Assembly: GCA_019787685.1 (NCBI GenBank)
Contig: JAHNUO010000009.1
Coordinates: 124,001 to 188,000, forward strand
Length of the DNA: 64,000 nt
Direction: 5' to 3'
From: Chiua virens
Lineage: Eukaryota > Basidiomycota > Agaricomycetes > Boletales > Boletaceae
Below, one piece after another: positions 12,163 through 23,593 of this stretch; position 1 is the stretch's first letter; each line of letters starts with the position of its first letter. The notes under the pieces are model-generated. The model was not told the origin of the DNA, searched no databases, and saw nothing but the letters and a program-made list of their open reading frames with translations. The translations under genes and the position numbers were made by a program.

Positions 12163-15100
12163 TTACGCTCGTTTCTTCTCCGGTACGCTCTTTCCATGTT
12201 CCCACTGCATGTATTTACGAGTCGGCGTACTCCCAAAGTTCACCTGTGCATCCAGATACTTTCCAAAGAATCTTTCAATACTGGGAAGCTGCGCGATGTG
12301 AACGAGCTCCTGGAGCTTGTTAAGGAGCGCACTATGGTTTGCTAGAAACGGATAAGTGCTCGTGTCGATACCAGCAGCGTAGATACGCATGCAACGATCA
12401 TCCGTCTCTCGTTCTGGGAAGGTCACGGAAAATGACGGTGGTTGGCCAAGGTCCGCCATGATCGCAATGTAAGGAAGGGCGTTGGGACGCTCGCGCTTCG
12501 GAACTTCAGAGTCTTGGCCACTGATACCGCTCCGGGTGATGGGCGCCAATTCATTCCTGGAATCGGTCGATTCCCGAGCCTTGTCCGAAATGAATATCTG
12601 CGACATTTGCAACTCCACTGACGCTTTGTCATGCTTGCCCTCAAAGTAGATAGGGATCACTTTGTCGATGCGAGGTTGTTGGTGGCTGCACTGCACTGCG
12701 CTAGTCCTCATCCAGTGACGTAGTGTCCACTCGTCAAATCTACGCAGCGTATTGTTAGAAGTCAAGCCGATCGAACGGGAATTTCATCACTGACCCTAGT
12801 CCTTTTGACTTATTAATGTCGGTGTCCATAGACACCCAATGCGAAAAATTAAGATAGGCGTTTTTGAACGCTTCGTGCGCAATCGAGGCTTTCTTCTCCT
12901 TACCGTTCCAGATTTGCGGTCCAAAAACGAATTCGAGCCAATCCACGACAGAGATCATCTGACAGTCCGCGAGATGTGCGTCGAACGTCTTTGGCCACTC
13001 GGTCCCCTTGTTCTTCGCCTTCGTGCGGACGTACAAGTCCTTGGCCAAAAGCCACAGCAAGCGACTAGCCATTTCCCCCCGTTTCCCCTTATCAATCATG
13101 CCCCCATTCAACGCTTGTAACAGGTTTTCCAGACAAGCAGGTAGCCTCTCTGGGCTATCATGCAAGGCGTATGCTGCGGCACAGGACAGTATTGGCTCTG
13201 AGGGATACTTTGTAAACCTCCAGATGCGGTCTGGTGTGGTGGAGAGACATATGCGCATGTGGCTCGCGACTCCTTTCTCCAAGTGCCCCACCGAATCCGG
13301 ATGTCCAAGAGCGACATCCAGCACAAATCGTTGTCCCAGTACTGCGAGCATCTGGTGCGTGTCCTTTGCATCAAACTCTGGGGTTCCACATAACTTGGAG
13401 GACGCAGTATCCATCACTAGTTGAACGTTATCGAGCGAAGTCTCAAGAGATTTCCACCTGTAGACAAGAACTAGGCAAGTCGTTGGCTTTGACAGAGGAT
13501 GGGACATACAAAGGTCTTCCGAAGCTCGCAATGTGTTTAAGCCGAGAAACATCCTTGATATCAGTCTCTCGAAGTTCGGGTGCATTCTGATCCCATCCTA
13601 GCTGCGTGTAAGGTTCGAAAAGTTTCTCTCCGTTAATGGAGACACGAGCGGAATTATCTGAAAGACGAATAAGTTGAAGAATCAAATGAAATTGAAAGCA
13701 ATCTGACGTTGTTTATTTGGTGGGGAGAAATCGGCAACCCTGGAGGTCGTCGACGCAAATACAACCCAGATTGCATGCTTTCCTCGATCTTGATGAGAAT
13801 ATTCGTTCACAATCCTGCAGAAAACGTCCGCTGGGCGATACCCTCCGTTACATTTCGATGTGAGCGGTTGCGCTTCGTCGAGAGCGATCACCAACTTGGG
13901 GTTGGTGGAGTCACCAGGAAAGATATGTCCAAGGCGGGCAGTCATCTTCTCGTATACATCAAACAGAGGCGTAGAAAATTTGAATCTTGGTGCATCAGAA
14001 CGCCGAGGATTGGGCCCTGGTTCGTACAGGTCAGTGAGTTGTCACATCTCGGTACCGCATGACGTATTCACCTGACAGAGAAATATTCTCGATCCCATCT
14101 GCGGCGGCATCGACATCGTTGTTTTTGTCGTCGTCTGAATTAGTAGCAGTCCATTCCCCTTTGCTGGGCCTTCCGTCAAGGCGACGGACGAGATCAACAT
14201 GAGCCTGCGCAATGTTATCGTATTCGAATCCGACATGGTAGACATGACATCCAAACCTTGTTATATTTTTCCGAAAGTTTGTCAAAGAAATCACTCCTCG
14301 TGGTGTGGATCCGAGTCGGGGAGTAACTCATATCGCACATCTCGCGGGCCCATCGGAGGATCTTTGTTTTGGAGTTGCGGGTGGAATGCTCCGTCGACAG
14401 CTGTTCCTCGACGATATCGAAAAGTGCGATGAAGAACGCATAGCAATGGATTCGGTACTCCTCTTCATTAGAAGGGAATTCGGTCAATATTGTTGCTGGG
14501 ATTAGATCACGGGCAGGGAAAGTCAGCCTGTCCGTCAGCGAAGGTCCTGAATCACGTAGGTTCATGTATAGCACGATAACATCCTTCTTGCTCAGCTAGA
14601 AGGGATCGATTCAGCCTCCGCATTTATATGAAAGCAGTGCTTGGCACATGCCTCTGTTAACATCCTTGATTTCCCTGTCCCAGAACTCTGGACGATCGAG
14701 CAGAACTTGGCATAGTACACTGGGTCTTTGGTCACCCTGAATCGCTTCTCATTCAAGACCAAATACTCATAGAAGCCATCTACTGCTGCACCATGATACG
14801 TTGTCTCAAAAGACGCCGAGAGGCCCTTTTGGAGATCTGAAGAAGAGGGTAAGGATGTGGCAACAGGTGGATGGTACTACAAGCAGAACACACCCAAATA
14901 TGGGGTCCGTTGCTGTTCTCTGAGAATGGCTGGAATGATAGCCATATGTCATTTGTACAGGCAAATAGACAAGCATGATAAGCACGCACCGAGATTACGA
15001 ACCTCTCGGAATGATCTACGCTTCCAAGCAGATTGAAGCACATCTACCAACTCTTCATGAGTCTCTAGCAAGGTCAATGCCTCTGTATTGTCCGCGTATT

Positions 15101-15278
15101 GGGATTTCAGACGCCCTTTCGAGTGATGAATGATGGAATTGAGGAGGAGCATAGCATCAGAAAGCGACCTAAATGTATCAGAGCGCACGTGAGACACTCG
15201 CTTGTCTGCCTTCACCGCCCTATCGAGTGCGTCATGTGTGGCGTTGTCGAAGATATCTGGAAGACTTTCGAGGGGCAT
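12163..15278 (-). CDS. P-loop ATPase of an expanded agaricomycete family, multi-exon
   Basis: Exons read from right to left. An N-terminal helical part begins at 15278 (MPLESLPDIFD). Next comes VDGFYEYLVLNEKRFRV, the Walker A SSGTGKSRM (about 14663-14689), and DVIVLYMNLRD. The Walker B VIALDEAQPLT (about 13866-13898) follows, then the sensor-like VVFASTTSRVADFSPP and EPYTQLGWDQNAPELRETD with RLKHIASFGRPLY. The large C-terminal exons (13585-12755 and 12765-12163) end at the TAA at 12163. The motif order is that of STAND-like ATPases that are numerous in Agaricomycetes and sometimes follow Crinkler-type modules. I do not see a Crinkler N-terminus here. The 5' exon boundary is uncertain, and 15398-15784 (minus) could hold an earlier exon. 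The biological role is unknown. Confidence 0.65.
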
Positions 15279-15800
15279 GATGGAGCTGAGGTTGCAATTG
15301 AGGTCACCTGAAGAGCCGCCTTTGTATCGCCAGAAGCGCACCCACAATCGATGGATAACATTCACAGCAAGCTGTCACTGTCCGCCGGATCGTTTGATCA
15401 GTGACTATTGTTCCTCGCTAGTGGCAGTTTGTCGTGACGGATACTACTAAGAAATGGATCTCCGATTCGGATGTAGATCCAGCTCAGGCTATTGTTCCTT
15501 TGAAAGAGCACCGGATCTATCTTGAATATAGCGGACCTGATTGTGAGGACTATTGCAATGCTATTTATGATTGCGCCGCTTGCGACCTTCAAGTTCGTCC
15601 CGTCTGGAGAGATGTCTACCACGACCCGTGACCAAGGTGGATGGTTATGTAAGCATATGCATGCAGGTCCGATACAAAGGGTTGCGAGATAACTACTTAC
15701 ATATAACCTACGACGCGACCTTTGCGAAACGCTACCGCTCTGTCTCCATGATATGCATACCGAAGTCCCGATGACCCCGCTCATTCCCGACTATTCCATC
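15279..15800. other. upstream of the P-loop ATPase, possible extra exon
   Basis: A minus-strand open frame at 15398-15784 has no domain I recognise. It may be an upstream exon of the ATPase gene or chance. Confidence 0.25.
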
Positions 15801-17215
15801 TTGTATCGTTACCTGACGGATGGCTTCTCACTACCGTTGCCATCAGCAAAAGTGTCCAAATTTTGTAACTTAGGCCTTAAATGGCCTCGTGAGATTAGCC
15901 CAGTCTTGCTAGGTTATGAAATGTATTGAGAGGCATTTCAAGGTATCTATGAGAGCTTGGTAGGGCCTTGAAAGATGTTCCAAGGCATCTATGAGTGCCT
16001 TGCACTGCATCACTGAATTTGAAAAATTTCTACAATGTAATATAAGGTGGTTATAACCCCTACAATTTCAAAAATACAAATAATTGTTATTGCTCGGTAG
16101 CTAATGAGTTGTATACTCATATATAGGTCAAATCCCATTAATAATAACTAGAAAATTGGTCTTTCACTATCTTGAAAGCCAATCTTTATCACAGATTAGA
16201 CTTGATAAGTAGTATTTAAAGTTGACTACTTTACAATACAATTCAACCATTAAATTTGACTCCCCACCATGCTACATCATATGAGAAGCTTATGATACAG
16301 TGATATAAAGGACAATGTAATTGTCAATTTCTTGAAAGATTGGGAATACTTTTCAAAATTATCCTTATTGAAAATTCATACAAGACAAGAGGCTAATTTA
16401 ATAAATGATACCCCTGATTTCATAATATGATGGCTATGGAACTCCTCTCTTCTTCATGTTTTTTACTCAGGTAATACAATCTGATGATCATATGATATTG
16501 TGATGTCAAGTATACCATGATTGCCAATTTCTTACAATCTTGTAAAAATATTGTCTTGATTATGAGATATGTTAACTTGGTAAAGTCAATATAATAAGAG
16601 AATTCATTTGATATAGTGATATAAAAGACCTGTAGTTGTCAATTTCTTACAATCTTGGAAAAGTTTGAAAGGCTGTTCATCTTTTCCTAATATGAAAAAC
16701 ATTGATAAAATATGTTAGCAATAGCATTTAACTAATATATTTTAATTTTTATTCAATCAAAACAATTTGACAAAGACATTATATGAATTTCAATTGTTGA
16801 CTGATAGTATTAAAAGCATGAGATATAATAGTTCATTGCTGATCTTGATAGTACTTAGATTGTTTTATTGGTTCATTTATGATTGCTTATCATTGGAAGA
16901 CTTACTCAAGATTCCATTAGATTGGAAATAAATAGATTTTAGCAGATAGCTTGTATGAAATGTAAAATCTTTCAGATATATTCCAGTGATTTGAAATTCT
17001 TAACTTGAATATCCTTTTGTCAAGATGTTGAGCTTTACACACTATGAAGTATCAAATGATTGATGATGTACTTCAAATTATATATATATTCTTATCACTC
17101 CAATTTGACAGCACACATACAAAGTGAGCAAGCATATTGGCTTATATCATTCACAAGACACATTAAAAGATTATTAAAAAATGTCTAAGGATTAGGCCTG
17201 CCAATAACTCTCAGA
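15801..17215. other. AT-rich geneless stretch
   Basis: Base composition falls sharply compared with both flanks and no frame longer than about 60 codons is present. It carries the three-copy diverged repeat listed separately. It may be an old decayed transposon or an AT-rich isochore-like segment. Confidence 0.6.
16291..16668. repeat. three diverged copies of a ~65-bp unit
   Basis: Copies lie at about 16291-16366, 16491-16558 and 16608-16668. Each runs TGATAy-rGTGATrT, then a variable part, then TTGyCAATTTCTT and an A-rich tail after a TCTTG or GATTG core. Spacing is unequal (about 200 and 117 bp), so it is not a clean tandem array. Confidence 0.5.
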
Positions 17216-17243
17216 GAATGCAACCACATCTGTCATCATGTGG

Positions 17244-18810
17244 TCACTGCACCCACCCTGGTACAGCGGGCACTTCAGCTGCAGCTCGCTGGTTGTCCAT
17301 CTGCGCAACAGATAAAGTTGCCTCATACTCAGGGACATGGGGCATCTCCTGGTGGAAACCAAAAACCTTCCTGTTGCATGATATTAGAACTTTGAAACTT
17401 GGATTACAGACCACATACCTATCCCACCAGAGCGACAGCTCTTGCACTCGCTTCTTTGCCACTGGACCCGGTGGAGCTTCGAAGTAGGTGACAATATTGT
17501 TGTAGAATGTCGGGGCATGAAAGTCACCATCCATTGCTCCCCAGAACGTGAGAGTGGAAAGCGTGAAGCGAAGCTGGTATGAAGTCAGTAAAACACTTCA
17601 CTATTTAGATGCAAATTACCTGAACTGCAGCATATGCAATCACTCAAGGCTTGACCGTACACATCCCAATGAGGGAAGCAACGTGGGAGTGTGTGGTCTT
17701 TTTCGCCAACAAGTGGGTGCGTCTCCGAGTTTCTGTCGGGTCATCGATAGTGACCTCCTGGGCTGATGTGGGGGAGGTAAATATTAGCTTAAAAGCCTGA
17801 AGTTGTGTTCAGTACGGAGGAGCATCAATCTGAGGTACAACTTTTCTTACCTTCAATAACAGCGTTGACTTGAACAAGCCCTTCTCAATATTGTCAGGAT
17901 TATATGCTTGTCTCGTGTCGTAAAGGAATCTTGGCCATGATCTTTCGGAGACAACGAACTGCGGATGGTGTTCGCGAACATTCTTCCTTACCCTACCAAA
18001 TGTCAGTGAAATAAATGCAAGAAAAACTGAAAACTTTCTGGGCATCATTCCAATCATACTCAATGGGACAGAGCAAATGACCGGTTACATCGTGATCTAA
18101 ACCATGGTCTGACTTAAGGGTTGGCAAAATGGGCGGGATAATGGGAGCATAAAGTTCCGTAAGCCAATTCATGACCTCTTTTTTGAGGCTGGCAGCGTCG
18201 TCGCCACCTTTTCGCAACCAAAATATATTAGAGAAATGCTATATGATACGAGAACAGGATACTGGCGACATACATCTTTGAAGATCAACTCCAAATCAGC
18301 CAGTTTGCTTTCCATTAATTTGGGCTTAATCCACGGGAAAAATTTGAGGAATTCCTGAAAGCCACGGTAGACGTTGTTTTGACTATGCATAGTCAGTATT
18401 GTTGACGAGATGAGCGAGTAGCATGTACCCAGGGGAATGAGGGAAAGGATGGTCATCATCATCTAAGCCCTCTTCCACAATTGCTGCCTGTCTATCATAT
18501 TCTCAGACAAGGTCAGTCAGGTTTTCGAATAAAGTGACAACTCTGTGGAATGCCCGCCCTTTGTTAATGACACTGGCAGTGTTTCTGGAAACCAGGATTG
18601 TTAACTCAAAATACAGAGGAGAAAACTTGGCAACCTACGAGCGCCTCGCCTGCTTGCTAGACCAGAGTTCTTCAACCTCCTCCTCCAGCTCCCTAACTTG
18701 ATGTCTCTCTCTGGCAAGCACTTGCTCAGCTTCGTTTCCAACGCGTGCAGGTATGAAGCAGCTTTCAGGACCAGCGAGCAAGGTAGACATGGCAAGAAGT
18801 CGTTGTATAG
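17244..18810 (-). CDS. DUF6698-like protein, multi-exon
   Basis: The minus-strand exons read: a helical, charged N-terminus (LAREREH-type coiled coil at about 18650-18790); KKEVMNWLTELYAP; then DHDVTGHLLCPIEYDW; SWPRFLYDTRQAYNPDNIEKGLF; AIAYAAVQ spliced to LRFTL; and FYNNIVTYFE...VQELSLWWDR, ending at TGA 17244-17246. This order (GHLLCP, WPxFLY, KGLFxS, QLRFAL, WWN) is that of a DUF6698-type family common in basidiomycete genomes and often multicopy. Function is unknown. Introns are visible, for example after ...YAAVQ at about 17618. The N-terminal start is not certain. Confidence 0.6.
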
Positions 18811-20040
18811 ACTAAAATAGGCTGAGTGAGGAGGAAACAAGGTATGAGGGACGTACGAGGGATGCACGAGGTGTAAATTCTCGGACTGATTCTTTATAAT
18901 CGACAATATTCATGCCTATCATATGGACTTTGCCAGACAGAACTCCGCTCATGGATGTAATGCCATTGAATGGTGATAACAAAGCACTGCTCACGCACCG
19001 TAAGTAGCTGTCAAACCGAGTTTTCGGGTTGTCAGGCGTACATTACAGTAATCCAAGGACTTACCCAATCATAATGAATAGCATCCAGTGCTTCTGGCCA
19101 CCAATAAGCTGCAGGAATTACGCAAGGTCGGTTGTTCCCTGATGAGTGACAAGCGATGCACCGTCTGCTACTGACACTGCAGCCGTGCCGAAATCAGGGT
19201 TTCTGGATCGCCAGTTACCCGCTGTATATAATGCAACCTAAAGACTTACCTGACAGGTAATCGACGCGCACAAAGTGTCGACCATGCTCTTGGGCCACGT
19301 GGTGCCGTACCCAGGACAGTCTAGCATGACCACAAATTGAATTGCGTTTGATAAATACCCAAGGACTGGACAGAGACTAACTGTTTATAAATGAGCCAAG
19401 GGGATCATGACGAAAGGACTACCATTTACCTGACGATTGAACAAGAGGGATGCAGCTCGATGCACTGACCAATGTCGCTCATATGCATCTGAAAGGCATT
19501 GCTGTTAGAAGGGATCACGACCATAGAGTGCGTGTGAACAGAACATCTAATACATTGGCCGACATGAGTCGGACATGCAAATGAGGGGCCAATGTGCCTT
19601 TCTGCTGATCACTGTGGCTGAGCCGAAATTCAGGGTCTTCACTGGGTCACAGGTTACCCGCTGTACATTACAGCAACCCAACAGACTTACCCGACGAATA
19701 AGGAGCTTTGTACGTTGTAGTAGCATTAACCATGCTCAAGGCCTGGTGCCTGGGTCATCACATGTACTTCAAAGAACAGTCAGAGTCTGTATTCAAATTC
19801 CTGTGCACCTGTACTATGAGGTCTCTCAGCGACAGGGCTCCAACTCACGCAGAGTGACTGCTGTATGTTTCATTTCTATTCAATCCCCAGCGAAGAATTT
19901 GAGGCATTTCACAGAGAATGCAAAGGAAATTTGGCTCGTCAGAAGGAGAGATGATGAACAAAGGCAAGCTGGAGGCTCGACGTTCCCAGTCAGTTACAGT
20001 GAGTGGCTTACGCCTCATGTCAGTCGCCTGCTAGCAAACA
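18811..20040. other. non-coding or upstream exons of the DUF6698-like gene; decayed sequence
   Basis: No confident gene. Short spliceable minus frames occur at 18812-18994. The stretch carries the diverged direct duplication listed separately. Confidence 0.3.
19125..19765. repeat. diverged direct duplication (~170 bp, two copies)
   Basis: About 19165-19315 and 19610-19765 share an ordered series of blocks: GCCGAAAT-CAGGGT, CAGGTTACCCGCTGTA (or CCAGTTACCCGCTGTA), GACTTACC-GAC, then ACCATGCTC..GG and TGGTGCC. They are about 440 bp apart in the same orientation with frequent small indels. Confidence 0.5.
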
Positions 20041-20699
20041 CGTGTTTACATAGCCACATCGCATGTCGTTTCTCGGGATTCACCAGTCATTGTCTCCAAG
20101 CACAGGTCCAGCGCAAGCATGCCATCAATTCCCCTCAGTTGCAAACAAGGGTGATTACCCCACATTTGAAGATGATGCGGATGCTCTGGAAGAATCTCAG
20201 CTACCAGATGCATCTGGCGACTGGGGTCTCTACCACATGCCCGAAATTCTCAACTACCCACACATTACCACCACACCCTCCAATCAACTTATTGCAATGC
20301 CACTCAACTTTGACGAACGCTCAATCCTCTCATATATGTGCCCTCTCCCACCATTCTACCTTGCACAACCTGGCATATAGTGGACACTTGCACCTGTGAG
20401 TTGTTTGTGATGCATGACTCGCTTTGACTGTGTTGCTCATAACACCCTTGACATTTTGTGCCGCTCGTCAATGTTCAACGTTCATTCTGAAAAGTTCAAG
20501 CATTTTTGTTATTCTCTGCGTTGACTTTGCGCAATGTTCACAATATGATCGATGGCTTGTGGCTTTTGTCTTGGCCATGAGTCCCTCCACCTCTGTTCAT
20601 GACAAAGTGGATTGGGATGTGACATTTTTATCATACCTTGTCGTGTCTGTATGACATGTATTAGATTCTTTAAACCATATTGATTGTTATGGTTGGCAA
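20041..20699. other. unassigned stretch before the zinc-finger ORF
   Basis: Two overlapping plus-strand frames (20063-20380 and one ending at 20399) lack recognisable domains. The acidic segment near 20160-20230 is compatible with a transposase-associated protein, but I cannot assign it. Confidence 0.25.
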
Positions 20700-21254
20700 A
20701 TGTGTATCGGCTGTACTGTGTCATGTCGTGTCTGGACTTTGGAGTGTGTGGTTTGCAAAACGTTGGATGTCAGACATTATGTAAATGAATCGACGATCAC
20801 GCTGTGTCTAGAACGCATCCTGCCACATGTTACAGACCTTCTATTCAACTCTATGCCGAGTCTTGTACTGAGGGACTGCATCATGGCGCTCACCAGAAGG
20901 ACACTAGGACAGACGATGAGATCGGCACTAGTGGTGCTCTATGTGTTAATTCTGGTCTCTGTCTTGGTGTTGATGGATGCCGTGTTCTCTTGTGGGAATG
21001 GATGCCCCAAACCACCATTCGACGACCAGCATTCCCTCAACCGACATCGCGCAACATGCAAGGTCTACCAAGATTCCTTACAGTCGAGCATGCGAAAACA
21101 CAGAGAATGCCTTGAAAAGTTGAGGATCCCGGTGAAGGAAAGATATCCCGGCTGTAGTGCAATACTCAGGGGGATTGAAAGAAATAGAAAGAGGGTGAAG
21201 GAATGCGATTCCGTTCAACCCAGGGACAACACTGAGTTGGTGAACGACGAATAA
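20700..21254 (+). CDS. short C2H2/C2HC zinc-finger ORF, probably transposon-associated
   Basis: The frame opens at ATG 20700 and contains CGNGCPKPPF...HSLNRHRATCK at about 20990-21060, a single zinc-finger-like module. It is followed by a basic, helical tail (SMRKHRECLEKL, then a lysine/arginine-rich end). A zinc finger of the LxRHRxxC kind is typical of the N-terminal part of agaricomycete Plavaka/KDZ transposases, and a Plavaka core lies just downstream. I infer it is the 5' part of the same element. The first 80 codons look non-coding. Confidence 0.4.
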   Translation: MCIGCTVSCRVWTLECVVCKTLDVRHYVNESTITLCLERILPHVTDLLFNSMPSLVLRDCIMALTRRTLGQTMRSALVVLYVLILVSVLVLMDAVFSCGNGCPKPPFDDQHSLNRHRATCKVYQDSLQSSMRKHRECLEKLRIPVKERYPGCSAILRGIERNRKRVKECDSVQPRDNTELVNDE

Positions 21255-21808
21255 TGGTTTTTGAGTAGTCCGAGATGAATCCGGGGCGAATCCGGATTAA
21301 AACGGATAGAAAAGCGGATGCGGCAGTCCGATCCGGATTGAGAAAATACGAGGAGAGTGAGAAAATGAATGTCGAGCGAAAACGATATGAGACAGATGCA
21401 CACGGGCAAAAGCTACTGTATTTTTGTCAATACAGTGAATTTATAGTCCTCGGGAATACCCTCAGACTTGTCCTAAGTAAGGATAATAATAAAAAGAAGG
21501 TTTTCATACGGTATAAAGTTCGAGAGGCACCCGAATGTCCCTGCAAGGGCTGCGTGACATGGTCTAGCCAATGCTAAGTACAAATAAGGAGCATCAAAAA
21601 TAAAATAAAAGAGTCCGAGGCAAAATGGGTGCGGATACAGCAATCCGGATGAGTTCGCACAAGCAGACAGATCAGGATCGGGATCGGGTGACAACAGGGT
21701 GCAGAAACGTGCTATGCGAGCACAGGGAATACCTATTCCCTACACCGGGTTACGCGGGGGGCAAACACGAACGATGTGCGTCTGATGCTAGGTTGATGTT
21801 TAATAACA

Positions 21809-23530
21809 TTGAGGTCGTGGCAAGTACTTAGTTTTCGCAGCTCGGGCTCACTATGCTTAACTGTTTCCGTTTTCAAGCAGCTTCCCGATGCTATAGGGTA
21901 CAATGAACGTATCACTGATGCATCGGCACCAGGCTCATCCTTTGCATCCCCTGGGCCTTCGCTCACCATGACTGGCAATGCTCAACGTCCAAGTTTCTCT
22001 TCTCATTCAGCACCCTTAGGCTCAGGCTCCGCTCTAACCCACCAATCCCTGAATTCCTCTGCCCCTTCAGTGCCGCTTGTACCGACTACCAATTCCCCTA
22101 CCCTTACCAACTCGACCCTCTCTTTAGTACCCCAGGCGGGCGATAGTATGTTGAGCCCTGAATCACAGAATCCCCCCAGTGACTGCCCAAGGCGAACAGT
22201 TCAGTTACCCAAGTGGTACCGTGACGAGTTCCCTCAACCATCTGTTCCGGTAGCTACCTTCGCAGAAGACCCATCTCCGTCACAACCGATAATCCAAAGG
22301 GTTATACTTCATGTCCATGATACCATATGAACGGCTCTCAACACTTTTGGGGTCCTCTGCGAGTATCTGCATCTGCCATCATACGATCCCGACGTGTTTG
22401 TTACACCCAAAGATTTGACATATAAAAGACGTCAACCACCTGAACCGACATTTCCCACTCCAGAAGAAGCAGGATCTGAACCACCTCCCCCATGGCCATT
22501 CCCAAACATTTCCACCTATCAAATTATGAAGTGGCGATATTCGGGAAGCATCTTGAAGTCTCAGCAGGAAATCAATTCTCTTGTTCATGACGTCCTTCTG
22601 GCTGACGATTTCAAAACGGAAGATCTCCGTGATTTCAGTGTTGTGGCCCAGAATTCGCGGCTCGATGCCCACTGCGGGAACCTGACTCCTGCTGCTGACA
22701 GTTGGCGGGAAGTCGACGTGAATCTTGAAATTCCCATTCGAACCCCTAGCACCTCTGGATCGTATCATCAATCATTCATGGTCGGCGGGGTTTGTATCGA
22801 TCTCTTGTAGGGGTCATCAAGTCCGCATTCTCTGCCCCAGACGCCAAGCAATTTCATCTGTTCCCGTTCAAGTGCTTTTGGAAACATCCAGTGGATGGGA
22901 CTGAGGAGCAAGTTTATGATGAACTATACACTTCTGACGCCTGGTTGAAAGCCCATGACGACTTGCAGAAGCAACACAACGAACCCAACTGCAAGCTTGA
23001 TAAAGTCATTGCAGCAATGATGTTTTCATTGGATGCCACTACACTAGCTACCTTCGGAACAGCCAAAGCATGGCCGCTCTATCTATATTTCGGAAATGCT
23101 TCGAAGTACATCCGAGCTCAACCTTCTAGTGGCGCTTGCCATCACATTGCCTTTATACCGTCGGTAGGTGATCAGTGTATGCAGATTATTCTTTTGTGCT
23201 TACCACTATCTGTTTATTAGTTACTGGATATGATCAATGAGGTCCTTGCCAACATTGGCCAATTCATGAAGACAGCAATCTGGAGTCTCTTGACACATTG
23301 TCGGCGGGATCTCATGCATGCTGTTTGGGATATTATTTTGGATGACGAGTTTCTGCATGCATATGAACACAGTATAGTATTAAAGTGTGCCGATGGTATT
23401 TTTCGCAGGATCTATCCTAGAATTTTTACTTACTTGGCAGATTATCCTGAGAAGTATGTCCCATGTCCCGTTCCACTCTGTTCGAGTCTGCTGACCATGA
23501 GTGGCATCCTAGAGTTCTACTAGCGTCAAA
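21809..23530 (+). pseudogene. Plavaka-type (CMC/KDZ) transposase, truncated
   Basis: Fragments in order: PKWYRDEFPQP (22200 region), PPPPWPFPNISTYQIMKWRY, then FHLFPFKCFWKHP, the hallmark VYDELYTSDAWLKAHDDLQ (about 22911-22967), KLDKVIAAMMFSLDAT, TAKAWPLYLYFGNASKYIR, HHIAFIPS, RRDLMHAVWDIILDDEFL and ADGIFRRIYPRIFTY. A phase-consistent 59-nt intron at 23454-23512 joins ADYPEK to VLLASN. The family match (LYTSDAW, AWPLYLYFGN, LDDEFL.AY, RIFTYxADYPEK) is strong. The C-terminal half, including the last catalytic region, is missing because Helitron sequence begins within about 20 bp of VLLASN. Stops and frame breaks at 22330, 22810 and 23220 are partly introns and partly decay. Confidence 0.8.
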
Positions 23531-23593
23531 TATATAATACAGAAAGACTCGCATAGTGCATCCTCTCCTGAAGAGACTCAGATCAGATGTGTC

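Noticed and set aside
16000..17200. Possible CRISPR-like or satellite array
   Set aside because: Only three diverged units with unequal spacing; CRISPR does not occur in fungal nuclear DNA.
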